From contig NZ_FUWJ01000001.1 of assembly GCF_900167455.1 (NCBI RefSeq), positions 1,612,001-1,676,000 on the forward strand: a stretch of DNA of 64,000 nucleotides. Reading direction: 5' to 3'. The DNA is from Enhydrobacter aerosaccus (GTDB lineage: Bacteria; Pseudomonadota; Alphaproteobacteria; Reyranellales; Reyranellaceae). Below, in pieces: positions 10,094 through 18,180 of this stretch; the stretch's first letter is position 1, and every line of letters begins with the position of its first letter. Made by a program: the position numbers and the translations under genes. Below the pieces are notes generated by a model, which worked only from the letters and a program-made list of their open reading frames with translations, was not told where the DNA came from and did not search any database.

Positions 10094-10306
10094 TCAGCCG
10101 ACGGTCCGCAGATTGTCGGCCGCCAACTTGCCGCTGCGGCGGTCGGCGACGAGCTCGTATTCGACCTTCTGGCCCTCGGCGAGGCCATCAAGGCCGGCGC
10201 GCTGGACGGCGCTGATATGGACGAAAGCGTCGGCGCCACCATTGTCCGGTTGGATGAAGCCGAAGCCCTTGGTGGCATTGAACCACTTAACGGTTCCCGT
10301 AGTCAT
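10094..10306 (-). CDS. Cold-shock domain protein (CspA family)
   Basis: 70 residues, one cold-shock OB-fold domain. RNP1 K-G-F-G-F-I lies at 13-18, RNP2 D-A-F-V-H-I-S at 26-32, and the usual W-F-N-A-T start is present. Such proteins bind single-stranded nucleic acid and melt RNA structure. A single-domain CspA-type protein is standard for alphaproteobacteria, which often carry several copies. A short AT-rich leader precedes it and two hairpins, one an intrinsic terminator, follow, so it is a monocistronic transcript. Confidence 0.95.
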   Translation of the reverse strand: MTTGTVKWFNATKGFGFIQPDNGGADAFVHISAVQRAGLDGLAEGQKVEYELVADRRSGKLAADNLRTVG

Positions 10307-10499
10307 ACGAAGTATAGCCTTTCAAGACGTAGATATGCTGACCCTTCCCTTGCGGAGACGGGCCGTCGAATGCGCATTTACTGTTCGGGATCAGTCGATG
10401 GCCTGGCGCTGGTGCCGCAAGGCCAAAAAAAGTCCGTGTATCGACAAGTTTTCATATGGGCGATGTTTTGCTCCCTTTCAAGCCTGCGGATTGGTTACT

Positions 10500-10919
10500 T
10501 CAGGAAACCGCCGCCAATCGGGCAATCGACGAGGCGGCGCGCACCAAGGGGCCGTCCCGACGGCCATCGAGCATGTTGTGGATCACGCCCTTCAATTCAT
10601 CCGGGTCGAACGGCTTGGCAACTAGCGGCACATGCCGATAGGCCTGCGGGATGAGCGAAAGGTGGCTGTAGCCGGTCAGGAAGGCGAAGGGGATGCTGCG
10701 CTGGGCCAGCATGGCGCAGATGGGGAAGCAGAAGCGGTCGTCGAGGTTGATGTCCAGAAGCGCCCCGTCGAGAGGCGCCTGGCGGGCATAGACCAGTCCG
10801 GTCTCCACGCCCGAGGCCGGTCCAATCGGTTCCATGCCGCAATCGAGGACGAACTCGCAGACGACTTCGGCCAGGAGATAGTTGTCCTCGACAACGAGGA
10901 TCTTCGATCCCTCGAACAC
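10500..10919 (-). CDS. Single-domain response regulator (receiver only)
   Basis: 139 residues, a CheY-like receiver with acidic pair E11-D12, phosphoacceptor D56, T82 and K102 followed by P. No output domain follows, only a short Ala/Arg tail. The start is GTG at 10919 with AAGAAGG-type sequence upstream. The receiver resembles those of alphaproteobacterial stand-alone regulators (VEDNYLLAExx at the start). It probably relays phosphate for a histidine kinase encoded elsewhere; none is visible in the window. Target unknown. Confidence 0.85.
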   Translation of the reverse strand: MFEGSKILVVEDNYLLAEVVCEFVLDCGMEPIGPASGVETGLVYARQAPLDGALLDINLDDRFCFPICAMLAQRSIPFAFLTGYSHLSLIPQAYRHVPLVAKPFDPDELKGVIHNMLDGRRDGPLVRAASSIARLAAVS

Positions 10920-11087
10920 GGGGTACCTGCCTTCTTCTATGGGCAGTCACCATAGTCCAGTGTCGCGCGCACGCCCTGTGACCAAACTGGGGCTCCGCAA
11001 CCTATTCGATCATGGCCTTGCGGCAGAGTTGCCGCCGATGCCACAGGATGTGGTTCTCCGACGCGGCAATCGCCGTGCCGCCAGAAG

Positions 11088-11762
11088 CTATCCCCTGCCC
11101 ACCAAGGCCCGGTTCTCAAGCCGGCTCAACAGCCGCACGACCGGCCACAGGATGAGGAAGTAGATCACCGCCGCCATCACGATCGGCGTGGGGTTGTAGG
11201 TGACGCTCTGCGCCTGGCGCGCCTGGAACAGCAGTTCCGGCACCGCAACGACGCTGCCCAGCGAGGTGAGCTTTACAACCTCCAGGGTATTGGAGAGCAG
11301 ATCTGGCAGCACGTTGCGCACGGCCTGGGGCAGGACGACGTAGGTCATCGTCTGCAGGCCGGACAGCCCCGTCGACCGTGCCGCTTCGACCTGGCCACGC
11401 GGGATCGATTCGATGCCTGCGCGCAGGATCTCACCGTAGTACGAGCCGGTATTGAGGAAGAAGGCGATGGCCACGCAGGCGAAGCCGCCGAGTTCCAGAC
11501 CGGCGAAAGGCAGGCCGGCGAACAGCAGCACCAGCAGGACCAGTGGCGGGAAGGCGCGGAAGAAGTCGACCCAGGCCATCAGCGGCCAGCGCACAGCGCG
11601 GCTCCTCGCCTGGGCCAGCAGGGCGAGCACCAGCCCGCCAATGAAACCGAGCGGCACCACCAGCAAGGACAGCAGGATCGTGTTCAGGAGACCGGCCAGC
11701 ACGATCGGCAGCGCCGCCTCGGCGATCTCCGCATTGAAGAAGGACTGGACTATCTCTTCCAT
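11088..11762 (-). CDS. Polar amino-acid ABC transporter permease (HisM/GlnP type), second subunit
   Basis: 224 residues with about five membrane helices and the EAA-loop signature Q-V-E-A-A-R-S-T-G-L-S-G-L-Q-T-M-T-Y-V-V-L-P-Q-A, characteristic of the polar amino-acid importer family. The ATG at 11762 overlaps the end of the first permease by 13 bases, showing translational coupling; the longer open frame above it is antisense-like and ignored. It pairs with the first permease to form the channel energised by the ATPase at 12583-13323. Confidence 0.92.
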   Translation of the reverse strand: MEEIVQSFFNAEIAEAALPIVLAGLLNTILLSLLVVPLGFIGGLVLALLAQARSRAVRWPLMAWVDFFRAFPPLVLLVLLFAGLPFAGLELGGFACVAIAFFLNTGSYYGEILRAGIESIPRGQVEAARSTGLSGLQTMTYVVLPQAVRNVLPDLLSNTLEVVKLTSLGSVVAVPELLFQARQAQSVTYNPTPIVMAAVIYFLILWPVVRLLSRLENRALVGRG

Positions 11763-12430
11763 GCGAACTTCGTTTCGATCCAGCGCGCCGCCACGACCAC
11801 CGGCAGGAACAGCACGAGATAGGCGCCAGCGCCCATCATCAGCGGCGACGGATTGTAGGAATTGGACACGGCCGAACTGGCCATGCCGAGGATCTCGTGC
11901 AGCGCCACCACCGTGCCCAGGGCCGTGCCCTTGGTGATTGCGATGGTGCGATTGGTCAGCGGGGCGATCGTCAGCCGAAGCGCCTGCGGCAGCACGACAT
12001 AGAGCAGGGTCTGAGCGAACGATAGTCCGGTCGAACGCGCGGCCTCCCACTGCCCGCGCGCCACCGACGTGATGCCGGCCCAGAAGATCTCCTCGGCGAA
12101 GGCCATCAGCACCAGGGCCAAGGCCAGCCACGTGGAGACGAAGCTCGAGGGCGACCAACCAGCCGAGGGCAGACCGAAATAGAGCAGTACGATGATAACC
12201 AACGGTGGCAGCGACCGGAACAGATCGACGACGAAGATGATCAGCCAGTTGAGCGGCCGGATGCCCGCGCTTCTCACCAGGGCAAGGAGGAGGCCAGCCG
12301 CCAGTCCACTCAACACGATCGCCACGGCGAGCTCGATCGTCACCACCGTGCCGTACAGGATGTCCGGCAGGTATTTCGCCATGACCTTCGCGTTGAAGAA
12401 GGTCTCGACAAACCGATCCCAGGCACTCAC
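11750..12430 (-). CDS. Polar amino-acid ABC transporter permease, first subunit
   Basis: 226 residues, five predicted helices, EAA loop Q-W-E-A-A-R-S-T-G-L-S-F-A-Q-T-L-L-Y-V-V-L-P-Q-A. The start is assigned to GTG at 12430, where a GGGGAG lies about 9 bases upstream; a longer reading to 12508 is possible but its extra residues are not permease-like. It is 52% or so similar by eye to the second subunit in the EAA region, the usual heterodimer arrangement. Part of the SBP-ATPase-permease-permease unit running 14280 to 11088. Confidence 0.9.
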   Translation of the reverse strand: MSAWDRFVETFFNAKVMAKYLPDILYGTVVTIELAVAIVLSGLAAGLLLALVRSAGIRPLNWLIIFVVDLFRSLPPLVIIVLLYFGLPSAGWSPSSFVSTWLALALVLMAFAEEIFWAGITSVARGQWEAARSTGLSFAQTLLYVVLPQALRLTIAPLTNRTIAITKGTALGTVVALHEILGMASSAVSNSYNPSPLMMGAGAYLVLFLPVVVAARWIETKFAWKR

Positions 12431-12582
12431 GGGCGGAATCTCCCCGAGCCGGTATCGGCGATGCCCTGCTCGCAGCAGATCTGTCGGCCACGGCACATGT
12501 CGACGCACTCGGCGATGAAGCGCCGGCGGAGCTGTTCACTCAGTCCAGAACGACCGATCGATGCTGTCACGTTCCGGCCCGT

Positions 12583-13323
12583 TCAATGCTGCCGGATCTG
12601 GCCGATGAAGGCACGCGTCCGCTCATGTGCCGGGTTCTCGAAAATCTGCGCCGGCGGCCCCTGCTCCACGATCAGGCCGTGATCCATGAACACGACCCGA
12701 TCGGCGGCGGCCCGCGCGAATCCCATCTCGTGGCTGACCACGATCATGGTCATGCCGGACTCCCGCAGGGACCGCATCACCGCAAGCACTGATCCGACCA
12801 GCTCGGGATCGAGTGCGCTGGTCGGTTCGTCGAACAGCATCACCCGCGGCTCAAGGGCAATGGCGCGCGCGATCGCCACGCGCTGCTGTTGGCCGCCCGA
12901 CAGTTCGGCCGGGCGATGGTGGGCCCGCTCGGCAAGCCCCACGCGCTCGAGCGCGGCGCGGGCAATGGTCTCCGCCTCGGCGCGGCTCTTCCCGGCCACC
13001 TTGCGCAGGGCGAGCATCACGTTGCCGAGCGCGGTCATGTGCGGATAAAGGTTGAAGGACTGGAACACCATGCCGATGTGCTGGCGTGCATGGTTGATGT
13101 CGGTCTTGGGGCTCAGCATGTCGATCCCCGCGACCGTGATGCTGCCCGAGCTCGGCTCTTCCAGCCGATTGAGACAACGTAGCAACGTCGACTTGCCCGA
13201 GCCCGACGGGCCGATCACGAAGACGAGCTCGCGCTCAGCTACGTCGAGGTCGACGCCCTTCAGGACGTGAACCTGACCAAAATGCTTGTGAATGCCGTGA
13301 GCGGCGACGATCGGCGCTGTCAT
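12583..13323 (-). CDS. Amino-acid ABC transporter ATPase (GlnQ/HisP type)
   Basis: 246 residues. Walker [10 protein letters not shown] at 38-46, Q-loop [10 protein letters not shown], signature L-S-G-G-Q-Q-Q-R, Walker [13 protein letters not shown] and switch H in V-V-S-H-E-M. The [12 protein letters not shown] segment is typical of the polar amino-acid subfamily. It hydrolyses ATP to drive the two permeases encoded just downstream. A 152-base gap to the first permease is long for an operon but contains no obvious terminator. Confidence 0.95.
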   Translation of the reverse strand: MTAPIVAAHGIHKHFGQVHVLKGVDLDVAERELVFVIGPSGSGKSTLLRCLNRLEEPSSGSITVAGIDMLSPKTDINHARQHIGMVFQSFNLYPHMTALGNVMLALRKVAGKSRAEAETIARAALERVGLAERAHHRPAELSGGQQQRVAIARAIALEPRVMLFDEPTSALDPELVGSVLAVMRSLRESGMTMIVVSHEMGFARAAADRVVFMDHGLIVEQGPPAQIFENPAHERTRAFIGQIRQH

Positions 13324-13419
13324 GAAACTCCCATCGTCCCGAGCGGACCGACGACACCAAAGGACTCTGCCTCAGGGCCGGCCGCGCTCGGGATGACAAT
13401 ACTTCCCGGATTTACGAGA

Positions 13420-14280
13420 TCAGCCGCAATGCAGTTCGTGCGGCGTCGGATCGTAACCCGGCATGCCTGGCACGCCGTAGCCCGGCGTGACGGTCCGCTC
13501 GAGGGCGTCCGCAGGAGGCGTGCGGCCGAACCACTTCTCCGACAGCTTCACCAGCGATCCATCCTTCTTCATGCAGTCGAGCGTGTCCTGCAGCTGGGCC
13601 CGAAGTTTCGGATTGCTCTTCGGCACCGGCGCGGCCCAGTGGGCGCGCGTGTCGGTCAGCTCGAGGTCGGCAACGAATTGCGGGTTCTTCGAGGCCGTGT
13701 AGAGGATGATCGTATTGCCGGCAATCGTCGCATAGGCCCGGCCCGACAACACCGCCTGGATCGCATCGGGCTGGGTATCGTAAGCCTGCACCTCGAAGCC
13801 GATCTCCTGCCCCATCTTCTTGCTCAGCGTCTCGTACGGCGTGCCCTTGTTCACGGCGACCGCCTTGCCCTTCAGATCAGCCCAACTCTTGATCGGAGCG
13901 CTGCCCTTCTTGATTCCGAACTGGAACGACGTCCACAGATAGCCCGCCGTGAACAGCATGTTCTCGGCCCGCTCCTTCGTCACCGTTACCGGCGCTGCAA
14001 TGAAATCGTAGCGTCCCGACTCCATGCCGGGGATCAGAGTCGAGAAGCTCACGGAATCGATGACAATGTCGCGATGCATCCGCTTGGCGACTTCCGTGAA
14101 CAGATCGACGTTGAAGCCTTGCGTGCCGCCGCCGAGCTTCGGAAAAGCGTGCGGCGCGAAGGTTCCGTCGACGCCCGTCTTCAACGGCGGCTGCTTGTCT
14201 TGCGCCTGAGCCGGCGCCACCGCGGCCCCCATCCCCAAAAGCAGAATGGCCGCCGCAGCGGCCAGTTTGCGGTTCAACAT
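13420..14280 (-). CDS. Amino-acid-type ABC solute-binding protein (SBP family 3)
   Basis: 286 residues from the ATG at 14280 (GGGAGGGCGATCG just upstream). Signal peptide with hydrophobic core A-A-A-A-I-L-L-L-G and cleavage after A-Q-A. The mature protein has the SBP_bac_3 pattern G-V-D-G-T-F-A-P-H, F-N-V-D-L-F-T-E-V-A-K-R, G-R-Y-D-F-I-A-A-P-V-T-V-T-K-E-R. The usual ligand-carboxylate Arg is in T-K-E-R-A-E. The C-terminal 40 residues (G-Y-G-V-P-G-M-P-G-Y-D) are a Gly/Pro extension not usual in the family. It captures substrate in the periplasm for the permeases at 11088-12430; proximity to hydantoinase genes suggests a hydantoin or N-carbamoyl ligand. Confidence 0.9.
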   Translation of the reverse strand: MLNRKLAAAAAILLLGMGAAVAPAQAQDKQPPLKTGVDGTFAPHAFPKLGGGTQGFNVDLFTEVAKRMHRDIVIDSVSFSTLIPGMESGRYDFIAAPVTVTKERAENMLFTAGYLWTSFQFGIKKGSAPIKSWADLKGKAVAVNKGTPYETLSKKMGQEIGFEVQAYDTQPDAIQAVLSGRAYATIAGNTIILYTASKNPQFVADLELTDTRAHWAAPVPKSNPKLRAQLQDTLDCMKKDGSLVKLSEKWFGRTPPADALERTVTPGYGVPGMPGYDPTPHELHCG

Positions 14281-14310
14281 TCGATCGCCCTCCCTCGAAA
14301 TCCCCAAGAC

Positions 14311-14330
14311 CAGACGTTAGAACAGACGTT
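14311..14330. repeat. Direct repeat CAGACGTT in a divergent promoter region
   Basis: Two identical CAGACGTT octamers at 14311-14318 and 14323-14330, 12 bases start to start, in the 72-base gap between the solute-binding-protein gene (minus) and the racemase gene (plus). The placement suits a regulator-binding site controlling both genes; inference only. Confidence 0.35.
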
Positions 14331-14352
14331 GTTGAATAGCAATTTGGAGGCC

Positions 14353-15036
14353 ATGATTCAGGCCATGTCCCAGCCCGACCGTATCCTCGTCATCAACCCC
14401 AATTCCACCCAAGCCGTCACCGCCGGCATCGACAAGGCCATGGAGCCGTTGCGCATGACCGGCGGACCAGCCATCGAATGCGTGACATTGAAGGACGGCC
14501 CTCCCGGCATTGAGACACAGGCGCACGTCGAGAGCGTCGTCGCTCCCATCAGTGCCATGGTGAGAAGCCGTGACAACGACTGTTCGGCCTTCGTCATCGC
14601 CTGCTACTCGGATCCCGGCCTGCATGCCGCGCGCGAAGTGACCACCAAGCCGGTGCTGGGCATTGCTGAGTGCGGCATCCTGACAGCCCTCACCCTTGGC
14701 CAGCGTTTTGGCGTGATCTCCATCCTGCGGAAATCCATTCCACGCCATCTGCGCTATGTTGGGCAGATGGGGCTGAACGATCGCATGGCGGGCGATCGCG
14801 CCATCGGCCTCGGAGTCGTCGAGTTGGCGGACGAGGCCCGAACCTTCAGTCGCATGGCGGAGGTCGCCGCCGAACTGCGCGATGAAGATGGCGCCGATGT
14901 CCTGGTCATGGGCTGCGCCGGCATGGCCCGCTATCGCGACCGGCTGCAGCGTCATGTCGGGCTTCCCGTGGTCGAACCGAGCCAGGCCGCCGTCTCCATG
15001 GCCATCGGCCGATCCCGTCTCGCCTGGGGAAGCTAG
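14353..15036 (+). CDS. Hydantoin / Asp-Glu racemase family protein
   Basis: 227 residues. The two-cysteine racemase architecture is clear: first catalytic Cys C84 in V-I-A-C-Y-S-D-P-G, second C188 in V-M-G-C-A-G-M-A, plus N-terminal I-N-P-N-S-T. This combination matches hydantoin racemases, which invert the C5 stereocentre of 5-substituted hydantoins so that a D-specific hydantoinase can use both forms. The start is ATG 14353 (TTGGAGG 2 bases away) or ATG 14365; both are compatible. It sits between the amino-acid transporter and the hydantoinase operon and abuts the flavin reductase end to end. Confidence 0.85.
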   Translation: MIQAMSQPDRILVINPNSTQAVTAGIDKAMEPLRMTGGPAIECVTLKDGPPGIETQAHVESVVAPISAMVRSRDNDCSAFVIACYSDPGLHAAREVTTKPVLGIAECGILTALTLGQRFGVISILRKSIPRHLRYVGQMGLNDRMAGDRAIGLGVVELADEARTFSRMAEVAAELRDEDGADVLVMGCAGMARYRDRLQRHVGLPVVEPSQAAVSMAIGRSRLAWGS

Positions 15037-15663
15037 CTACTCCGCCGCCTTCGCCTTCACGACCGGCGCGGGCGGAAACTCCATGCGGTCGTTGGTACGG
15101 CAGTAGCGGTCCGCGAACATGCGGCCGACCGGATGATATTTATCCATGTGAACGCGCATGGCCTTGGGATCCCACAACTCGTCGCGAATGTGGAAACGCA
15201 GGCCCTCGCCGATCACGAGCTGGCGGTCGTCCTTCACGTTGATCGTCTGCCAGACCTTGCACTCCATCGCCCACGGCGCATCAGCCAGTCTTGGCGGCTT
15301 CACGTCAACCGACGGCGCGAGCCTCAATCCCAGATAATCCGCCTCGCCGATATCGGGCGGGAAGTCACCGCTCGATTCGTGCATCTTCAGCGCCAGCGGC
15401 TCGTCGGCCAGATTGACCACGAACTCGCCGGTGCGCTCGATGTTGCTCCAGGTGTCCTTGATCCGCCCATCCGGCCTCTTGTTGATGGCAAACATGCAAA
15501 GCGGCGGATCTTCGGCGAAGACGTTGAAGAAGCTGAAGGGCGCGGCATTGACCACGCCCGTCGGCCCCAGCGTCGTCACCCAGGCGATCGGCCGCGGCAG
15601 CACGAACGCCGTCAGGATCTTGTAGCGGTCGTGCGAATTAACGTCGGACGCGGCGTATTGCAT
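15037..15663 (-). CDS. Flavin reductase-like FMN-binding protein (flavoredoxin / DIM6-NTAB family)
   Basis: 208 residues. The N-terminal R-P-I-A-W-V-T-T-L and N-A-A-P-F-S-F-F-N-V-F-A-E-D-P-P segments form the split-barrel FMN-binding core of this family, and F-V-V-N-L-A follows. Such proteins reduce FMN with NAD(P)H for a partner monooxygenase or act as flavoproteins themselves. No monooxygenase component is encoded in the cluster, so the partner is unknown. It is last in the minus-strand operon, 9 bases after the carbamoylase, and its stop codon abuts that of the convergent racemase. Confidence 0.85.
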   Translation of the reverse strand: MQYAASDVNSHDRYKILTAFVLPRPIAWVTTLGPTGVVNAAPFSFFNVFAEDPPLCMFAINKRPDGRIKDTWSNIERTGEFVVNLADEPLALKMHESSGDFPPDIGEADYLGLRLAPSVDVKPPRLADAPWAMECKVWQTINVKDDRQLVIGEGLRFHIRDELWDPKAMRVHMDKYHPVGRMFADRYCRTNDRMEFPPAPVVKAKAAE

Positions 15664-15672
15664 CGATGACTC

Positions 15673-16623
15673 CTAGTTCGCCAGATCGATCTCGACGCCG
15701 GTGCGCTCGGAGATCAGCTTGTAGTGCTCTGGACGACGGTGCTTGGCGAAGTTGAAGGTGGTGTTGCGGATGTATTCACCAAGCGCGAGGTCACAGTCGT
15801 AGGAGATCACCTCGTCCTGCTCGGTCGTGCCCTTGGCGACGACCTCGCCGGTCGGCGCGACGATTGCCGAGCCGCCATGCAGCCAGAAGCCGTCTTCCTT
15901 GCCGGCCTTGGCCGTGGCAATGACCCAGATGCCGTTCTGATAGGCGGCTGCCTGCAGCGACAGCATATGGTGGAACACCCGCAGGTACGGCGGCTCATGC
16001 GGCGCATAGACGTTGTCGCTCGGCGTGTTGTAGCCCAGCACCACCATCTCGGCGCCCTTCAGGCCCATGACACGGAAAGTCTCGGGCCAGCGACGGTCGT
16101 TGCAGATGCACTGGCCGATGCGGACATCGTCCTTGAACATCTTCCACACGTTGAAGCCAAGATTGCCGACCTCGAAGTACTTCTTCTCGAGATGCTGGTA
16201 CGGCACGTTCGGACGATGGTCGTCATGGCCCGGCAGATGGACCTTGCGATACTTGCCGACCAGACGCCCGTCGGGTCCGACCAGGATCGAGGTGTTGAAA
16301 TGATGTGCCTTGCCGCCCTCCTCGGAGCGCTCGGCATAGCCGAGATAGAAGCCGATGCCCTTGGAGCGCGCCAGTTCGAACAGCGGCTGCGTCTCCGGGC
16401 TCGGCATCTGGTTCTCGAAGTACTTCTCGACTTCGTTCGGATCGTCGTACCAGTAGCGCGGGAAGAAAGTCGTGAGCGCGAGTTCGGGAAACACCACGAA
16501 CTTCGAGCCGCGGGAATCGGCTTCCTTCAGCATCTCGATCATCCGCTTCACCACGCTGGCGCGGCTGTCGGCGAGATTGATAGGCCCAAGTTGGGCGGAG
16601 GAAACTTTCAGACGACGAGACAT
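15673..16623 (-). CDS. N-carbamoyl-D-amino-acid hydrolase (nitrilase superfamily)
   Basis: 316 residues, close to the 304 of characterised D-carbamoylases. The catalytic triad is visible: E47 in F-P-E-L-A, K127 in Y-R-K-V-H-L-P-G, and C174 in the diagnostic I-C-N-D-R-R-W-P-E. Downstream G-L-K-G-A-E and S-Y-/A-Y-Q-N-G also match that subgroup. It hydrolyses N-carbamoyl-D-amino acids to D-amino acid, CO2 and NH3, the second step of hydantoin degradation. It is encoded between hydantoinase and flavin reductase. Exact side-chain specificity is not readable; beta-ureidopropionase-like use is less likely given the NDRRWPE motif. Confidence 0.92.
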   Translation of the reverse strand: MSRRLKVSSAQLGPINLADSRASVVKRMIEMLKEADSRGSKFVVFPELALTTFFPRYWYDDPNEVEKYFENQMPSPETQPLFELARSKGIGFYLGYAERSEEGGKAHHFNTSILVGPDGRLVGKYRKVHLPGHDDHRPNVPYQHLEKKYFEVGNLGFNVWKMFKDDVRIGQCICNDRRWPETFRVMGLKGAEMVVLGYNTPSDNVYAPHEPPYLRVFHHMLSLQAAAYQNGIWVIATAKAGKEDGFWLHGGSAIVAPTGEVVAKGTTEQDEVISYDCDLALGEYIRNTTFNFAKHRRPEHYKLISERTGVEIDLAN

Positions 16624-16692
16624 CTTGCTTTCACCTCTACATTGGATCGCGGCCCGACCCGCTTGCGCGTCCGAGCCGCAAAGGCAATCCGG

Positions 16693-18162
16693 TTAGAACA
16701 GCGGCTTGGCGCCAAAACGGCTCATCGCCTGCAACTCCGGCGCCGCCTGCCCGAGCGGCTTCGAGGAGTCCGGTGAAGCGCACGGCAGGAACTGGCCGGA
16801 GCCGCGCTCCGCGTTCAGCTTCCCGTCCTCGACAACGATGCGGCCACGGCTGACGACGACCGTCGGCCAGCCCTTGATCTCGCGGCCCTCGTAGGGCGTG
16901 TAACCGACATTGTCGTGCAGGTCCTTCCAGCGGATCGTCACGTCCTTGTCGGCATCCCAGATCGCGAGGTCGGCGTCGGAGCCGACCGCGATCGTGCCCT
17001 TGCGCGGATAGAGGCCATAGAGGCGGGCATGGTTCGTGGAGGTGAGCGCCACAAACTGCTGCATCGTGATGCGGCCCTTTTGCACGCCTTCGCTGAACAG
17101 CATGGGCAGGCGGATCTCGATACCCGGCACGCCGTTGGCCATCTCCTTGAAGGTGGTCTTGTCGCCCTTCGGGATCTTGCCGCCCTCGTTGAACTGATAG
17201 GGCGCATGATCCGACGAGAAGGTCTGGAAGGTGCCGTCCTTCAGCCCCTCCCACACGGCTTCCTGCGCAGCACTGTCGCGCGGCGGCGGGCTGCAGCACC
17301 ACATCGCGCCCTGGACGCCGGGCTTGTCCATATCGTCGGCGGTCAGCGCGATATATTGTGGGCAGGTCTCACCGTAGATCTTCAGCCCCTTCTTCTGTGC
17401 CTGGCGGATCGTCTCGATCGCCTCGATCTCTGATACGTGGACGATCAGCATCGGCGCGTCGACCAGGCGGGCCAGTGAGATGGCGCGGTTCGTCGCCTCG
17501 GCCTCCGCCACACGGGCATGGGCGATCGCATGGAACTTCGGCGCCCCATGGCCCTGCTCGATCAAGTGATGCGCCAGCCACTGGATCATGTCGTGGTTCT
17601 CGGCATGCACCATGACCAGCGCGCCTTCCTTGCGGGCGAGCGCCAGGATGTCGAGCATCTGATAGTCGCTCACCTTCATGGCGTCGTAGGTCATGTAGAT
17701 CTTGAACGAGGTGTAGCCGTCGCGGATCAGCGCCGGCAGGTCCTGGCCCAGTGCCTGCGGCGTCGGATCGGTCACGATCAGGTGGAAGGCGTAATCGATC
17801 ACCGCCTTGGGCGTCGCCGCCTCGTGATAGTCCTTCACAACCTGACGCAGCGACATGCCGCGATGCTGGGCGGCGAACGGGATCACCGTCGTCGTGCCGC
17901 CGAATGCAGCCGACACCGTGCCCGAATAGAAGTCATCGGCGCACATGATGCCGAAGCCGGACTTCTGCTCGATATGGGCGTGGCTGTCGATGCCGCCCGG
18001 CAGGACGAATTTGCCGGCTGCATCGATCTCGCGCCTGCCCTTGCCCTTGATGCCGGGCTCGATGGCAGCGATCACGCCATCCTTGACGGCGATGTCACCT
18101 TCGATCTGGCGGTCGTCGTTGACGATCTTCGCGTTGCGAACGATCAGGTCGTAATCAGCCAT
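16693..18162 (-). CDS. D-hydantoinase / dihydropyrimidinase
   Basis: 489 residues, cyclic amidohydrolase TIM barrel with a complete binuclear metal site: H61-x-H63, carboxylated lysine K154 in S-F-K-I-Y-M, H187, H242 and D318 in S-S-D-H-A-P. The S-S-D-H-A-P-Y and G-E-T-C-P-Q-Y motifs are those of dihydropyrimidinases rather than dihydroorotases or allantoinases. It opens the hydantoin or dihydropyrimidine ring to an N-carbamoyl amino acid, the substrate of the next enzyme in the operon. It starts 18 bases after the DapA-family stop. Whether the physiological substrate is a hydantoin or dihydrouracil is open. Confidence 0.93.
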   Translation of the reverse strand: MADYDLIVRNAKIVNDDRQIEGDIAVKDGVIAAIEPGIKGKGRREIDAAGKFVLPGGIDSHAHIEQKSGFGIMCADDFYSGTVSAAFGGTTTVIPFAAQHRGMSLRQVVKDYHEAATPKAVIDYAFHLIVTDPTPQALGQDLPALIRDGYTSFKIYMTYDAMKVSDYQMLDILALARKEGALVMVHAENHDMIQWLAHHLIEQGHGAPKFHAIAHARVAEAEATNRAISLARLVDAPMLIVHVSEIEAIETIRQAQKKGLKIYGETCPQYIALTADDMDKPGVQGAMWCCSPPPRDSAAQEAVWEGLKDGTFQTFSSDHAPYQFNEGGKIPKGDKTTFKEMANGVPGIEIRLPMLFSEGVQKGRITMQQFVALTSTNHARLYGLYPRKGTIAVGSDADLAIWDADKDVTIRWKDLHDNVGYTPYEGREIKGWPTVVVSRGRIVVEDGKLNAERGSGQFLPCASPDSSKPLGQAAPELQAMSRFGAKPLF

Positions 18163-18180
18163 ATCTCTCTACTCTGCCCC

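Noticed and set aside
11763-12539. A longer reading of the second permease running through the first
   Set aside because: The upstream part is a shadow of the first permease in another frame; homology begins at the ATG at 11762.
13267-14352. A 362-residue N-terminal extension of the racemase
   Set aside because: It runs antisense to the ABC ATPase and solute-binding-protein genes and has no racemase features; the protein proper begins at 14353.
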